From Chordibacter forsetii (GTDB taxonomy: Bacteria; Verrucomicrobiota; Verrucomicrobiia; Opitutales; Seribacteraceae): a DNA stretch of 64,000 nt. The translations under genes were made by a program, and so were the position numbers. Positions within the stretch are counted from its first letter, which is position 1, and every line of letters begins with the position of its first letter. Location: contig NZ_CAXLML010000179.1 of assembly GCF_964187505.1 (NCBI RefSeq), forward strand, positions 20,311 to 84,310. The letters are read 5' to 3'. Of the stretch, positions 8,447 to 16,874 are shown in pieces. Under the pieces are notes generated by a model. The model was given only the letters and a program-made list of their open reading frames with translations, did no database searches and was not told the origin of the DNA.

Positions 8447-9109
8447 TTATTTCCTCAAAACGGGTCCTAAATCCTTAAGGTATATGTCATTAATTGTATA
8501 ACCGGGAATAAGTATTCCTTCATTCGATGATGATTTATTAAGTGCCTCCATTCGATACTTCTCTAAATATTCATCTTTATCGTAATTTAAAAAACTAGTT
8601 TGATCTGACACTTCAAATGTTTCTCCATTTCGGGAAAACTCCAATACATATCCGGTTAACTTTGGGTAATTTCCTAATTCACATTTTTTAGCTATCGTTG
8701 CTGGAAAAAGGAATTCTGCTTTTTTAGTTTTTCTATCAATCTCTATGCTCAGACACTCAATTTCTGCGCTGTAATAATCAAAATATCGAACATCTTTTCT
8801 ATCTCCCCTAAATTCTTTTCTTTTAAATTCATTAAGAAAACTAATCCATATTCTAATTTTAAGATTATTCAAAAATAAAGGATTGAACATCTCTTCTATT
8901 GTTTCAGGCCTCTTACCTTGCATATTCAAGAGGTCGGGATGTTCATTAATGAGAAAAGGAACGGAAATCTTAAGCCACCGTTCAGAATCTTGAGAAACAC
9001 TAATTTTTCCGTCTAGCTTAATAACTTTGTCGATCTCTTGCCCGTCTACTTGACAAAATAGTTGGCAATGTATGAAGGCAATGAAGAGGGTAAGTGAAAA
9101 TATTTTCAT
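8447..9109 (-). CDS. Small secreted protein opening the pilus-type cluster (Amuc_1102-like)
   Basis: A 220-residue protein starting at the ATG at 9109-9107. The open frame extends further upstream, but this ATG begins a clean signal peptide (MKIFSLTLFIAFIHCQLFCQ), with cleavage likely near residue 20-25. The mature part is beta-rich with conserved aromatic and charged residues (DYYSAEIECLSIEIDR, YPKLTGYVLEFSRNG) and no catalytic motif. In Akkermansia the gene beside PilM is Amuc_1102, a small secreted protein with an Ig-like/pilin-like fold; I equate the two by position, size and beta character. It is divergent from the Nudix gene, with about 70 bases between the start codons. In that gap TTTACA and TATAGT-like boxes can be read on the minus strand, but with a long 19-base spacer. 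Confidence 0.65.
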   Translation of the reverse strand: MKIFSLTLFIAFIHCQLFCQVDGQEIDKVIKLDGKISVSQDSERWLKISVPFLINEHPDLLNMQGKRPETIEEMFNPLFLNNLKIRIWISFLNEFKRKEFRGDRKDVRYFDYYSAEIECLSIEIDRKTKKAEFLFPATIAKKCELGNYPKLTGYVLEFSRNGETFEVSDQTSFLNYDKDEYLEKYRMEALNKSSSNEGILIPGYTINDIYLKDLGPVLRK

Positions 9110-9179
9110 TGGGTTCGCTTGGGTTTTCGTTAGGACTATACCATTCATTACAACTATCCTGTAAACAAGACTTTTCTCT

Positions 9180-9686
9180 ATGTTCTTTAAGATTTCCTGC
9201 CTATTGTTTATAAGAGATCCCGCTGATCGTATCTTGCTGATTAAAAGAAAAAAGCCTCCCAACATAGGCACTTGGAGTCCCCCTGGTGGAAAATTGGAAA
9301 TGACGACAGGAGAATCTCCTTATGAATGTGCAAAAAGAGAAGCTTATGAAGAAACTCGGTTAAATTTGTGCGATCAAGACTTGAACTTATTTGGATATGT
9401 ATCTGAAAAGTCCTATGAAGGTAATGGCCACTGGTTAATGTTTTTATTCGATTGTTTGCCTATTTTAGAAGATTTACCTAACGAAATAGATGAAGGATAT
9501 TTTAATTTTTTTAGTCGGAAGGAAATTGAAAGTCTTTCCATTCCCCCCTCTGACCACAAGCTTGTATGGCCTTTTTACGATCGTAAGGACGAAGGTTTTT
9601 GGGGTGTTCGTACAGATTGCTCCAAAGGCATTCCTAATTTAGAGATTGAAGCCAACCCCACTCAGTACATAAAGGAAGGTCGTTAA
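9180..9686 (+). CDS. Nudix hydrolase
   Basis: A 168-residue protein with a Nudix box: GG at 36-37, G44-E45, then REAYEE at 53-58. This is the metal-binding helix that hydrolyses nucleoside diphosphates linked to another moiety. Compared with the standard G-x5-E-x7-REUxEE pattern, two extra residues lie between the first Gly and Glu (GGKLEMTTGE), with the REUxEE part intact. The fold begins at the N-terminus (ISCLLFIRDPADRILLIKRK). Substrate is unknown; MutT-like or NADH-pyrophosphatase-like roles are both possible. The gene is divergent from the pilus-type cluster, with the start codons about 70 bases apart, and lies only 14 bases before the PDH E1alpha gene, so it probably shares that transcript. 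Confidence 0.88.
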   Translation: MFFKISCLLFIRDPADRILLIKRKKPPNIGTWSPPGGKLEMTTGESPYECAKREAYEETRLNLCDQDLNLFGYVSEKSYEGNGHWLMFLFDCLPILEDLPNEIDEGYFNFFSRKEIESLSIPPSDHKLVWPFYDRKDEGFWGVRTDCSKGIPNLEIEANPTQYIKEGR

Positions 9687-9700
9687 TTTTATCCTATTTT

Positions 9701-10840
9701 ATGGAAAGTATATACCACGACGCAGACATACAGAAAGGAGATGGCTCAACCGAGCCTTCCCCTACTGCCGTGCCCTTACCCAACGAAAACGACTTTTCTA
9801 AGGCCTCCATTAATCATTCTCTTGAGGCAGAAGAAAAAATAAGGTTCTTTTCCCAAATGCTCCGAATTCGTCGATTCGAAGAACGTTCTCTTCGTGCATA
9901 CCAACAAGGCCACATTGGAGGATTTCTTCATCTTTATATTGGTCAAGAGGCAGTTGCTGTAGGCAGTGTTTCCGTAATGTCACAGGATGATCATGTTATC
10001 ACTGCCTATCGGGATCACGGACATGCCATAGCTGTAGGCATGGAAATGGATGAATGTATGGCCGAGCTATACGGTAAAAAAACAGGATGTTCTAAAGGAA
10101 AAGGTGGGTCCATGCATTTTTTCGCTCCTGATAAAAACTTTTGGGGCGGTCACGGAATTGTTGGGGGACAAACCCCCCTTGGACTTGGAATGGCATACGC
10201 ACTAAAAACCAAGGGAACAAAAGGTGCCTGCTTGTGTTTTATGGGGGACGGGGCTACCAACCAAGGATCATTTTATGAATCCCTTAATTTGGCTTCACTT
10301 TGGAACCTGCCGGTCATTTATGTAATCGAAAATAATGGATATTCCATGGGCACCTCGGAATCCAGGCACTCTGCTGGCGAACCACTTGCCCGTAGAGGTG
10401 AAGCTTTTGATATAGATTGGTCAGTTCATCAAGGTCACGATTTGTATGAGGTTAGATCTGCCATACACAAGGCACTTTCCAGGGCCAGAGAAAACTCTCG
10501 GCCTTCCGTTTTGGAAATTGTGACCTACAGATATCGTGGCCATTCGGTCGCCGATCCTGACCAGACCTACAGGAGTAAAGAAGAGATCGAAGAATATAAA
10601 CAAAATAAAGATCCTATAAATTTGTTCCGCGACACACTCCTAAAAGAAGGCGTTTTGACAGATGATAAAATTCAGGCTTTGGATAAGGCTGCCAAAGATG
10701 AAGCTGAAGCTTCTGCCGAATTTGCATTAGCCAGCCCGTTTCCTGATGTTTCTGAACTAATGGATGATGTTTATTGGGAAACTGATAACCCTGAACAGAA
10801 AAGTTCTTCTGGCACCATATTTTTCGAGTCCTCTAGATAA
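9701..10840 (+). CDS. pdhA: Pyruvate dehydrogenase E1 component, alpha subunit
   Basis: A 379-residue thiamine-diphosphate enzyme subunit which, with the beta subunit, decarboxylates pyruvate and acetylates the E2 lipoyl group. Visible motifs are the YRDHGHA segment (103-109), CSKGKGGSMHF (130-140), the ThDP/Mg motif beginning GDGATNQG (182-189) and ending at ENN (210-212), and the YRGHSVADP phosphorylation-loop region near residue 283. The first 40 or so residues are a polar extension before the conserved MLRIRRFEER start of the fold; a later start is possible but none is clearly better. It is followed after 17 bases by pdhB and then pdhC, the normal alpha2beta2 E1 plus E2 operon. No E3 (lpd) gene is in the window. 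Confidence 0.96.
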   Translation: MESIYHDADIQKGDGSTEPSPTAVPLPNENDFSKASINHSLEAEEKIRFFSQMLRIRRFEERSLRAYQQGHIGGFLHLYIGQEAVAVGSVSVMSQDDHVITAYRDHGHAIAVGMEMDECMAELYGKKTGCSKGKGGSMHFFAPDKNFWGGHGIVGGQTPLGLGMAYALKTKGTKGACLCFMGDGATNQGSFYESLNLASLWNLPVIYVIENNGYSMGTSESRHSAGEPLARRGEAFDIDWSVHQGHDLYEVRSAIHKALSRARENSRPSVLEIVTYRYRGHSVADPDQTYRSKEEIEEYKQNKDPINLFRDTLLKEGVLTDDKIQALDKAAKDEAEASAEFALASPFPDVSELMDDVYWETDNPEQKSSSGTIFFESSR

Positions 10841-10857
10841 CCAATTTTATACAAAAA

Positions 10858-11835
10858 ATGGCCGAGATCACTTATCGAGAAGCATTAAACCAAGCTCTTT
10901 CTGAAGAAATTTCTAGGGATTCCAATGTCGTTCTAATGGGCGAAGAGGTGGCTCAATTCAAGGGCTCCTACAAAGTTTCTGAGGGGTTGCTTGAAAAGTT
11001 CGGCTCCGAAAGGATCATTGATACTCCAATTAGCGAGGCAGCCTTTTCAGGCTTAGCTGTTGGGGCAGCTATGATGGGCATGAGGCCGGTTGTCGAGTTT
11101 ATGTTTTGGAGCTTTTCTTATGTTGCTTTTGATCAGATTTTTAATAACGCGGCCAGTGTTCGTTACATGTCAGGTGGCTTGGTTAATGTACCCATCGTAT
11201 TCCGAGGCCCAGCAAACGGTGGCACTAATGTCGGGGCGACTCATTCGCATACTCCAGAGAATTTTGCCGCCAACACTCCGGGTTTAAAGGTTATTTGTCC
11301 TTCAACACCCGCAGATGCTAAAGGAATGATGAAAGCTGCCATACGGGACAATGACCCCGTTTGCGTAATGGAAAACACCATTCTCTATAACCTCAAAGGT
11401 GAAGTCCCCGAAGATGAAAATTTTATCATTCCTCTTGGAAAAGCCCGTGTTGCCTGTGAAGGAAATGATCTCTCTATTATTGCTCATGGTAGATCTGTTC
11501 AGGTTGCCTTACAAGTTGCCGAAACTTTACAGGAAAAACACGGTGTTTCCGTGGAGGTGTTAGATTTAAGATCTATCAGACCTCTCGACCTGGAAGCCAT
11601 ACTTGAAACAGTTAGAAAAACCAATCGTGTCTTATTGGTTGAAGAAAATAAGCCATTCTGCGGAGTTGATGCCCAAATCGCATTCCTAATCCAAGAACAC
11701 GCTTTTGATCACCTGGACGCCCCTGTCAAAAGAATATCAGCTATCGATGTACCTCAAGCATACAGTAAGGCATTAGAAAACTTTCAAATTCCAAATCACG
11801 ACCGTGTTTTGGCAAAAGCAATGGAACTCCTTTAA
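10858..11835 (+). CDS. pdhB: Pyruvate dehydrogenase E1 component, beta subunit
   Basis: A 325-residue transketolase-like beta subunit. The catalytic Glu is E60 in DTPISEAAFSGLAVGAAM. THSHTPENF near 128 and the C-terminal transketolase domain (VLDLRSIRPLDLEAIL, LLVEENKPFCGV) follow the family pattern. Length and motifs are those of pyruvate dehydrogenase, although acetoin and branched-chain enzymes are close relatives; linkage to a pyruvate-type E2 favours PDH. It lies between pdhA and pdhC with gaps of 17 and 6 bases, consistent with one transcript. Confidence 0.96.
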   Translation: MAEITYREALNQALSEEISRDSNVVLMGEEVAQFKGSYKVSEGLLEKFGSERIIDTPISEAAFSGLAVGAAMMGMRPVVEFMFWSFSYVAFDQIFNNAASVRYMSGGLVNVPIVFRGPANGGTNVGATHSHTPENFAANTPGLKVICPSTPADAKGMMKAAIRDNDPVCVMENTILYNLKGEVPEDENFIIPLGKARVACEGNDLSIIAHGRSVQVALQVAETLQEKHGVSVEVLDLRSIRPLDLEAILETVRKTNRVLLVEENKPFCGVDAQIAFLIQEHAFDHLDAPVKRISAIDVPQAYSKALENFQIPNHDRVLAKAMELL

Positions 11836-11841
11836 AGCTAA

Positions 11842-13128
11842 ATGAGTACGATAATAGAAATGCCTAAGCTCAGTGACACCATGACTGTGGGAACAGTTGT
11901 CAAGTGGCATAAACAAGTCGGTGATGAGGTTTCCAATGGAGACATTTTAGCTGAAGTTGAAACTGACAAGGCAACCATGGAGCTTGAAAATTTTGACGAT
12001 GGTGTACTTTTGCAGCTTTTAGCTAAAGAGGGGGACGAGGTTGAAATTGGTAAACCATTAGCTGTCGTTGGAGAACAAGGTGAGCAATTACCGGTTTTTG
12101 AAGACTCGCCCACCGAGCCTAGCATAGCAAAAACTGAGACAGATAAACTCAACAAGCCTGAATTATCCGCTGAAAAAACTCCTGAGGAAGAGAAAACCAC
12201 TCCATCTCTTTCAACAGATTTTAATGCAACCAAGGAACCCACAGGTCGTATCTTGGCTTCTCCGCTCGCCAAAAAAATTGCCAAAGAAAAGAATATAGAC
12301 CTTCTAAAAATAAAAGGGTCCGGACCACATGGTCGGATTACCAAAAAGGATTTAGGTGGCGATTTTCCTTCTGTTTTACCTTCTAGCCAAGAAACGTCTA
12401 CCTCTTTGAGCCCTAATCTTCTTCAGTCTAAGAAAATTCCGATTAGTAAAATGCGTTCAGTAATCGCAAAGCGACTACTCGAATCAAAGACCACAATTCC
12501 ACATTTCTATCTCCAAAAAGAAATTAATTCTGAACCTCTAGGTCTTGCCAGACAATCGATAAATCGAAGGTTAGAGTCGGTTGCTAATGAAACTGCCACA
12601 GAGAAAGTTAGTATAAATGATTTAATTCTTTTAGCATGTGCATCTGCTATTCCTTTGGTTCCTGAAATTAATACATCTTGGGGAGAAAATGAAATTATCT
12701 TTCATGGAGATGTCCATTTAGCCTTCGGTGTTGCTGTAGACGACGGGTTAGTTACTCCCGTAATCCGTAAAGCTGATTCTCTTAATTTAAAAAATATATC
12801 TAGAGAAGCAAAATCCTTGATTCATAAGTCTCGTAATAAAAAGCTTACTCCTGATGAAATGAGTGGGTCTACCTTTACTGTGACCAATCTTGGTATGTTT
12901 GGAATTGATTTCTTTAGTGGCATAATCAACCCACCCAACGCTGCCATTCTTTCGGTTGGAGCCAGTGTACCTAAGGCAGTTGTAGGGAAAGATGGTTCTA
13001 TACGCAGTGGAGAGACTATGAAGCTTGGGCTCAGTTGTGACCATCGTTTGGTTGATGGAGCGGTAGGGGCTCGTTTTCTTCAAACCCTTGCAGGGCTTTT
13101 GGAAAACCCTGCCTCACTATTGGTTTAA
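11842..13128 (+). CDS. pdhC: Dihydrolipoyllysine acetyltransferase, E2 of pyruvate dehydrogenase
   Basis: A 428-residue E2 protein with three parts. A single lipoyl domain (1-75) has the lipoylated lysine K43 in ETDKATME. A charged, flexible linker follows. The peripheral subunit-binding domain (about 136-170; ASPLAKKIAKEKNIDLLKIK, GPHGRITKKDL) docks E1 and E3. The catalytic acetyltransferase core (about 195-428) ends in the active-site motif HRLVDG (401-406). It transfers acetyl from lipoamide to CoA. It starts six bases after pdhB and is the last gene of the PDH operon, converging on the phosphohexomutase gene 16 bases away; no hairpin terminator is visible in that gap. Confidence 0.96.
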   Translation: MSTIIEMPKLSDTMTVGTVVKWHKQVGDEVSNGDILAEVETDKATMELENFDDGVLLQLLAKEGDEVEIGKPLAVVGEQGEQLPVFEDSPTEPSIAKTETDKLNKPELSAEKTPEEEKTTPSLSTDFNATKEPTGRILASPLAKKIAKEKNIDLLKIKGSGPHGRITKKDLGGDFPSVLPSSQETSTSLSPNLLQSKKIPISKMRSVIAKRLLESKTTIPHFYLQKEINSEPLGLARQSINRRLESVANETATEKVSINDLILLACASAIPLVPEINTSWGENEIIFHGDVHLAFGVAVDDGLVTPVIRKADSLNLKNISREAKSLIHKSRNKKLTPDEMSGSTFTVTNLGMFGIDFFSGIINPPNAAILSVGASVPKAVVGKDGSIRSGETMKLGLSCDHRLVDGAVGARFLQTLAGLLENPASLLV

Positions 13129-13144
13129 TAAATTAACTACAAAT

Positions 13145-15115
13145 TTATTTTTTTCCGACTCTTTGGTGTGCGTCTTCTACCAACCATGCCCCGATTGTTT
13201 CAAGGCTTTCCGATACAGACTTTTTAGTAGCCTCTAAATCAGTTGACCTTGGCTCAGCACAGCCAAACAGGTAATATTTTATCTTGGGCTCAGTACCACT
13301 TGGTCGAATCGCAATAGTAAAATCGTTATCGAGAGAAATTTGGATAAAATTTTGTTTTGGCAAAAGCTCTTCGTCTTCATCAATAAAACCTTCCTCTGAA
13401 AAATCCTTGTTTTTTGAAACCTTAAAGCTTTCCACCTTTTTTAAAGGATTTTTACGATAACTTTCTACCAATTTAGAAATCGTTGCACTTCCTTCCGCTC
13501 CTTCAAAATAAATATTTTCTGTTTTTTCCTGATGATAACCATATTTTTGGTAGATGGTATCGAGAAATTTTAAAGGGTTGGTTCCCGTTGAGTCCATGTA
13601 TGCAAAGGCTTCAGCTATTGCCAAAGAAGATGCATTGCCATCTTTGTCACGAACTAGATCCAAGGGCAAATAACCATAGCTTTCTTCTGCAGCCAACACA
13701 GTACAGGTAGAATACCTTGATAGAATATCCATTCGAGTAAACAGTTCAGTACTATCAAAATCCAATCCTATCCCCTCCTCCTCCTGTATTCTAGTTTGAG
13801 CTTGCTCCTCATATTTTAGCATTTTTTGAGCCATCCACTTGAACCCAGTCGGTGTGTTTATACAGCGAACACCAAAGCCTGTTGCAATCTTAGTTACCAA
13901 GGGAGAGGTAACAAAAGTTTTAATGAGTGCAAAACCTTCTCCATTATCATCGCGTAAGATTTGCTGATGTTTAAGAGCCAGTAGTCGATACTCAGCAAGT
14001 ATACAAGCGACTTGGTTTCCGGTTAGGAAAGTAAAACTTCCTTTACTTTCTTCTACAGCAACTCCGATACGATCACAGTCTGGGTCACTCCCAAAGACAT
14101 AAGGTGATTTTGTCTTTTTAGCTACTTTTATTCCAAGTAAAAGAGCTTCCGAGTTTTCAGGGTTAGGTGATTGAACAGTGGAAAAATTTGCATCCTCTTT
14201 ACTTTGCTCATCGACCAAAGCAACTTGCACACCATGATCCCATAAAGCGGGTACAGACGATATGGCACCGGTACCATGAATTGGAGTAAAGACAATTTTA
14301 GGCGCGTTGGTTTTGAGTAAGTCGGGATTTAAGACAGCATCTTCCAGTGCTCCCTTGTAAGCCATATCGTCTTGTGTTGGTAAGACTGCTACTTCTACAC
14401 CTGTAAGTCCATCTTCTTGTAACCAATTCGAAACTTCAGATAAATTTATCCGGTTGTATTCCTCGACAACTCCATGGTCATGAGGAGGCACCAATTGAGC
14501 ACCATCACCAAAGTATGCTTTAAAGCCATTATCGTGAAAAGGGTTGTGGCTTGCAGTAATTACCACTCCGGCATGAGCATAACGATGACGAACAGTAAAA
14601 CTTAATTGAGGGGTGGACCTTGGACCGTCAAACACCATAGCATAACCACCCATTTTAACCCATGCTTTAGATACAATTTCTGAAAATTTTGGAGAAAAAT
14701 GACGGACATCATAAGCGACTACTAAACGTGGTTGTTCGAGAATTCCTCGTTGTTGCATCCATTTGTTTAAATAGTTGTAGAGTGCTTTCGTTGCACGGAG
14801 TAAGGTAAATTCATTTAAGGTATTGCTTCCCACGCAAGCATAAGCAGGTGTTTCTCCGTCTTTACTGGAACCCCTTTCTGTGGAGGTTATAGTTTTTCCG
14901 ATCGTACGCCCTCTCATTCCTCCAGTACCAAAAGCCAAATTTTGATGAAAACGATCATTAAGCTCTTCCCAATTATTGCTATTAATTAGCTCTTCCAATC
15001 CAAGGGATACCCATTCTGGGCAAGGATCTAAACTCAAAAATTCGTTTATATTTTGTTCAGTTGTTGCCAATAGATTTCCGTCTTTTACCGCGGTCTCTAA
15101 TTTTTCTTTTATCAT
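13145..15115 (-). CDS. Phosphoglucomutase/phosphomannomutase (alpha-D-phosphohexomutase)
   Basis: A 656-residue enzyme interconverting hexose 1- and 6-phosphates. The phosphoserine loop is TASHNP with S189, the metal loop is GSDPDCDRIGVAVE, the sugar-binding loop is AAEESYGYL, and the phosphate-binding loop near the C-terminus is IRPSGTEPKIKYYL. At about 650 residues it is longer than the common 450-580 forms and fits the PgcA-like class. It is last in a four-gene minus-strand operon with kdsD, the FtsB-like gene and the UDP-sugar pyrophosphorylase, 22 bases after the latter, so it probably supplies sugar 1-phosphate for nucleotide-sugar synthesis. Glucose versus mannose specificity cannot be read from sequence. 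Confidence 0.94.
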   Translation of the reverse strand: MIKEKLETAVKDGNLLATTEQNINEFLSLDPCPEWVSLGLEELINSNNWEELNDRFHQNLAFGTGGMRGRTIGKTITSTERGSSKDGETPAYACVGSNTLNEFTLLRATKALYNYLNKWMQQRGILEQPRLVVAYDVRHFSPKFSEIVSKAWVKMGGYAMVFDGPRSTPQLSFTVRHRYAHAGVVITASHNPFHDNGFKAYFGDGAQLVPPHDHGVVEEYNRINLSEVSNWLQEDGLTGVEVAVLPTQDDMAYKGALEDAVLNPDLLKTNAPKIVFTPIHGTGAISSVPALWDHGVQVALVDEQSKEDANFSTVQSPNPENSEALLLGIKVAKKTKSPYVFGSDPDCDRIGVAVEESKGSFTFLTGNQVACILAEYRLLALKHQQILRDDNGEGFALIKTFVTSPLVTKIATGFGVRCINTPTGFKWMAQKMLKYEEQAQTRIQEEEGIGLDFDSTELFTRMDILSRYSTCTVLAAEESYGYLPLDLVRDKDGNASSLAIAEAFAYMDSTGTNPLKFLDTIYQKYGYHQEKTENIYFEGAEGSATISKLVESYRKNPLKKVESFKVSKNKDFSEEGFIDEDEELLPKQNFIQISLDNDFTIAIRPSGTEPKIKYYLFGCAEPRSTDLEATKKSVSESLETIGAWLVEDAHQRVGKK

Positions 15116-15137
15116 TGTAAGGTAATTATATATTAAA

Positions 15138-16565
15138 TTATTTAGTATTCTGTAATTCGATTAGGGCTGAGTCTTTTGAAAGCTTTTTTGGGTCTATAGG
15201 AAATTTAGATGTTTGTTCTAAAAAAAAAGGTAGAGTTGGTGCAAAAAGTGGTGAAATTTCGACCTTGTTTAATTTCCCAACCTCTCCAAGGACTTTTAAC
15301 CATCGTTGATTTCGAGAAATTTGTAATTTTTCGGATGAAGCACGAGAATCTGATCCTGTCGGATTTTTAATAGGGCCAAACTCCTCCTTTCGATTTATCT
15401 CCATAAGTAAAGGATTATGTGCCAACGGCAGGGCATCAAAAACAAAAGTTTCTGCTTTTATAGCATTTGGTTTTTGAGGGTCAACTCGTGAGCCCTTATT
15501 ATCTAAACAGCAAACTTTTTTGTGGGCTCCATGATATTTGAGTCCCTGTCTTTTGATTTTTTTTGAACCCGCAACTCTGTTAACAAAATTACGCTCAAGT
15601 AAATGTATCGCAATGCTTCCAAGACCGAACCGCAAACTACCATTCTTTAGTTTTTCGCTAGATATTTGGGGAGGGATATCACTGTACTCCATTACTTGAA
15701 GGGTTTCTCCAATTTGTACAAAAGTACCTACCCTTTCCTTGGGACTTAACTTCTTCACAGCCTTTGAGGACATCTCTGATCCACCAGCCTTATGAAGGCC
15801 AATAAAAGTTGGATCCATACAATATACCATCGGATTATCTACTTGAAAATAACTGATACAATCTATCTCTTCTTCCTCCATAAGCGCAATGGAACCGGAT
15901 TCGACAAGAGCCTTCAAACTTCCACCGTGCCCGTTTGGGCTCATAACCAATTGGTTCTTTTCTTGAAGCAACATTTTTCCATCCATACTGAATGCGGGCA
16001 TCATGCCTTGTTGAAAAAAAGTTATTCTGTTTTTATCTAACCCAAAAAATTGGTTTCTTTCAAAATACTGTTTTGTTTGAGCATGGTTTTCATGGCTCGT
16101 CATGATAAACCACCTAGGGCATTTACCAAACCGTTTAGTAAAAAAAGATAAGCTCTCTGCGAAATGTTGAAACAGTGAATACTTTTTTATGGGAGTACAC
16201 GGAAAAGTACCCTTAGGTCCATTATATCCAAGGCGTGTGCCCTGCCCGCCCGCGACTGTAAATGCGGCAACCTTTCCTTTAGCTAGCATTTCTTCCCCGC
16301 TTTCATGCATTGAAACCAACGCTGAATCCAAGGGGTCAGTAGAATTTATTGCATTAGGGGGTTGAGGGTTGAGGGCAGGAGGGGTTGAGAAATTAATTTC
16401 TTCCCAAGCACCCTTGCATTCAAGGGGGTCAATTTTTATCAGTTGATCTAATAAAATGCTTCTTTCAGTTTTATTTAAATCATCCCAAAACCTAAAGATT
16501 TGTTCTTGTCCGATTAAAGCGAACGAATCTTTTATTTTCTTTTCGTCTATTAAATTTGAACTCAA
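15138..16565 (-). CDS. UDP-sugar (UDP-GlcNAc/UTP-glucose type) pyrophosphorylase
   Basis: A 475-residue nucleotidyltransferase of the eukaryote-like UDPGP family, which makes UDP-sugar from UTP and sugar 1-phosphate. The nucleotide-binding loop is VAGGQGTRLG with GPKG at about 104-119. Other family features are the substrate segment beginning NGHGGSLKAL, FQVDNPMVY (uridine/metal site) and KYHGAHKKV. The pattern resembles UAP1 (UDP-N-acetylhexosamine pyrophosphorylase) more than bacterial GalU or GlmU, but specificity is inferred. The neighbour downstream is a phosphohexomutase that would provide the sugar 1-phosphate; the neighbour upstream is an FtsB-like protein, 9 bases away. A role in cell-envelope precursor supply fits this context. 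Confidence 0.9.
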   Translation of the reverse strand: MSSNLIDEKKIKDSFALIGQEQIFRFWDDLNKTERSILLDQLIKIDPLECKGAWEEINFSTPPALNPQPPNAINSTDPLDSALVSMHESGEEMLAKGKVAAFTVAGGQGTRLGYNGPKGTFPCTPIKKYSLFQHFAESLSFFTKRFGKCPRWFIMTSHENHAQTKQYFERNQFFGLDKNRITFFQQGMMPAFSMDGKMLLQEKNQLVMSPNGHGGSLKALVESGSIALMEEEEIDCISYFQVDNPMVYCMDPTFIGLHKAGGSEMSSKAVKKLSPKERVGTFVQIGETLQVMEYSDIPPQISSEKLKNGSLRFGLGSIAIHLLERNFVNRVAGSKKIKRQGLKYHGAHKKVCCLDNKGSRVDPQKPNAIKAETFVFDALPLAHNPLLMEINRKEEFGPIKNPTGSDSRASSEKLQISRNQRWLKVLGEVGKLNKVEISPLFAPTLPFFLEQTSKFPIDPKKLSKDSALIELQNTK

Positions 16566-16574
16566 CTTATTAAA

Positions 16575-16868
16575 TTAATTTTTGTTTTCTGAAGGAAATC
16601 GATACAGCCATTCGTCGGGTTTTCCATAACCTAATTCTTTTTTTGCAACCTCATCCTGAAAATCAGGATTTCTCCGCAATCGATCCAAAAACTCTTGGTG
16701 TCCACGTGCCTCTTCTTTTAGAACTTCTAGTTCTTTTTCTAAAACAGACTCACGGGTCTTCCAGTGTCTATACTCTTGAAATGTACGGTTTAATTGAAAT
16801 GCAAGATATGCCAAGCATGTTAGCAAAAGAAGAAATAAAGTAAGGGGAAAAAGCTTTTTCTTGATCAT
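16575..16868 (-). CDS. Septum formation initiator family protein (FtsB/DivIC-like)
   Basis: A 97-residue bitopic protein: a basic start (MIKKK), one transmembrane helix (about 6-25), a coiled coil (about 28-65) and the family's C-terminal signature RRNPDFQDEVAKKELGYGKP, here followed by DEWLYRF. FtsB-like proteins act in the divisome with FtsL and FtsQ. It lies six bases after kdsD and nine before the UDP-sugar pyrophosphorylase on the same strand, so a division protein is embedded in a sugar-precursor operon. Identification is by the ELGY...P..Y.F ending and topology, which are characteristic. Confidence 0.88.
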   Translation of the reverse strand: MIKKKLFPLTLFLLLLTCLAYLAFQLNRTFQEYRHWKTRESVLEKELEVLKEEARGHQEFLDRLRRNPDFQDEVAKKELGYGKPDEWLYRFPSENKN

Positions 16869-16874
16869 CAGAAT

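Noticed and set aside
11838..12344. 168-codon minus-strand open frame
   Set aside because: Opposite the E2 lipoyl region; Ser-rich shadow sequence.
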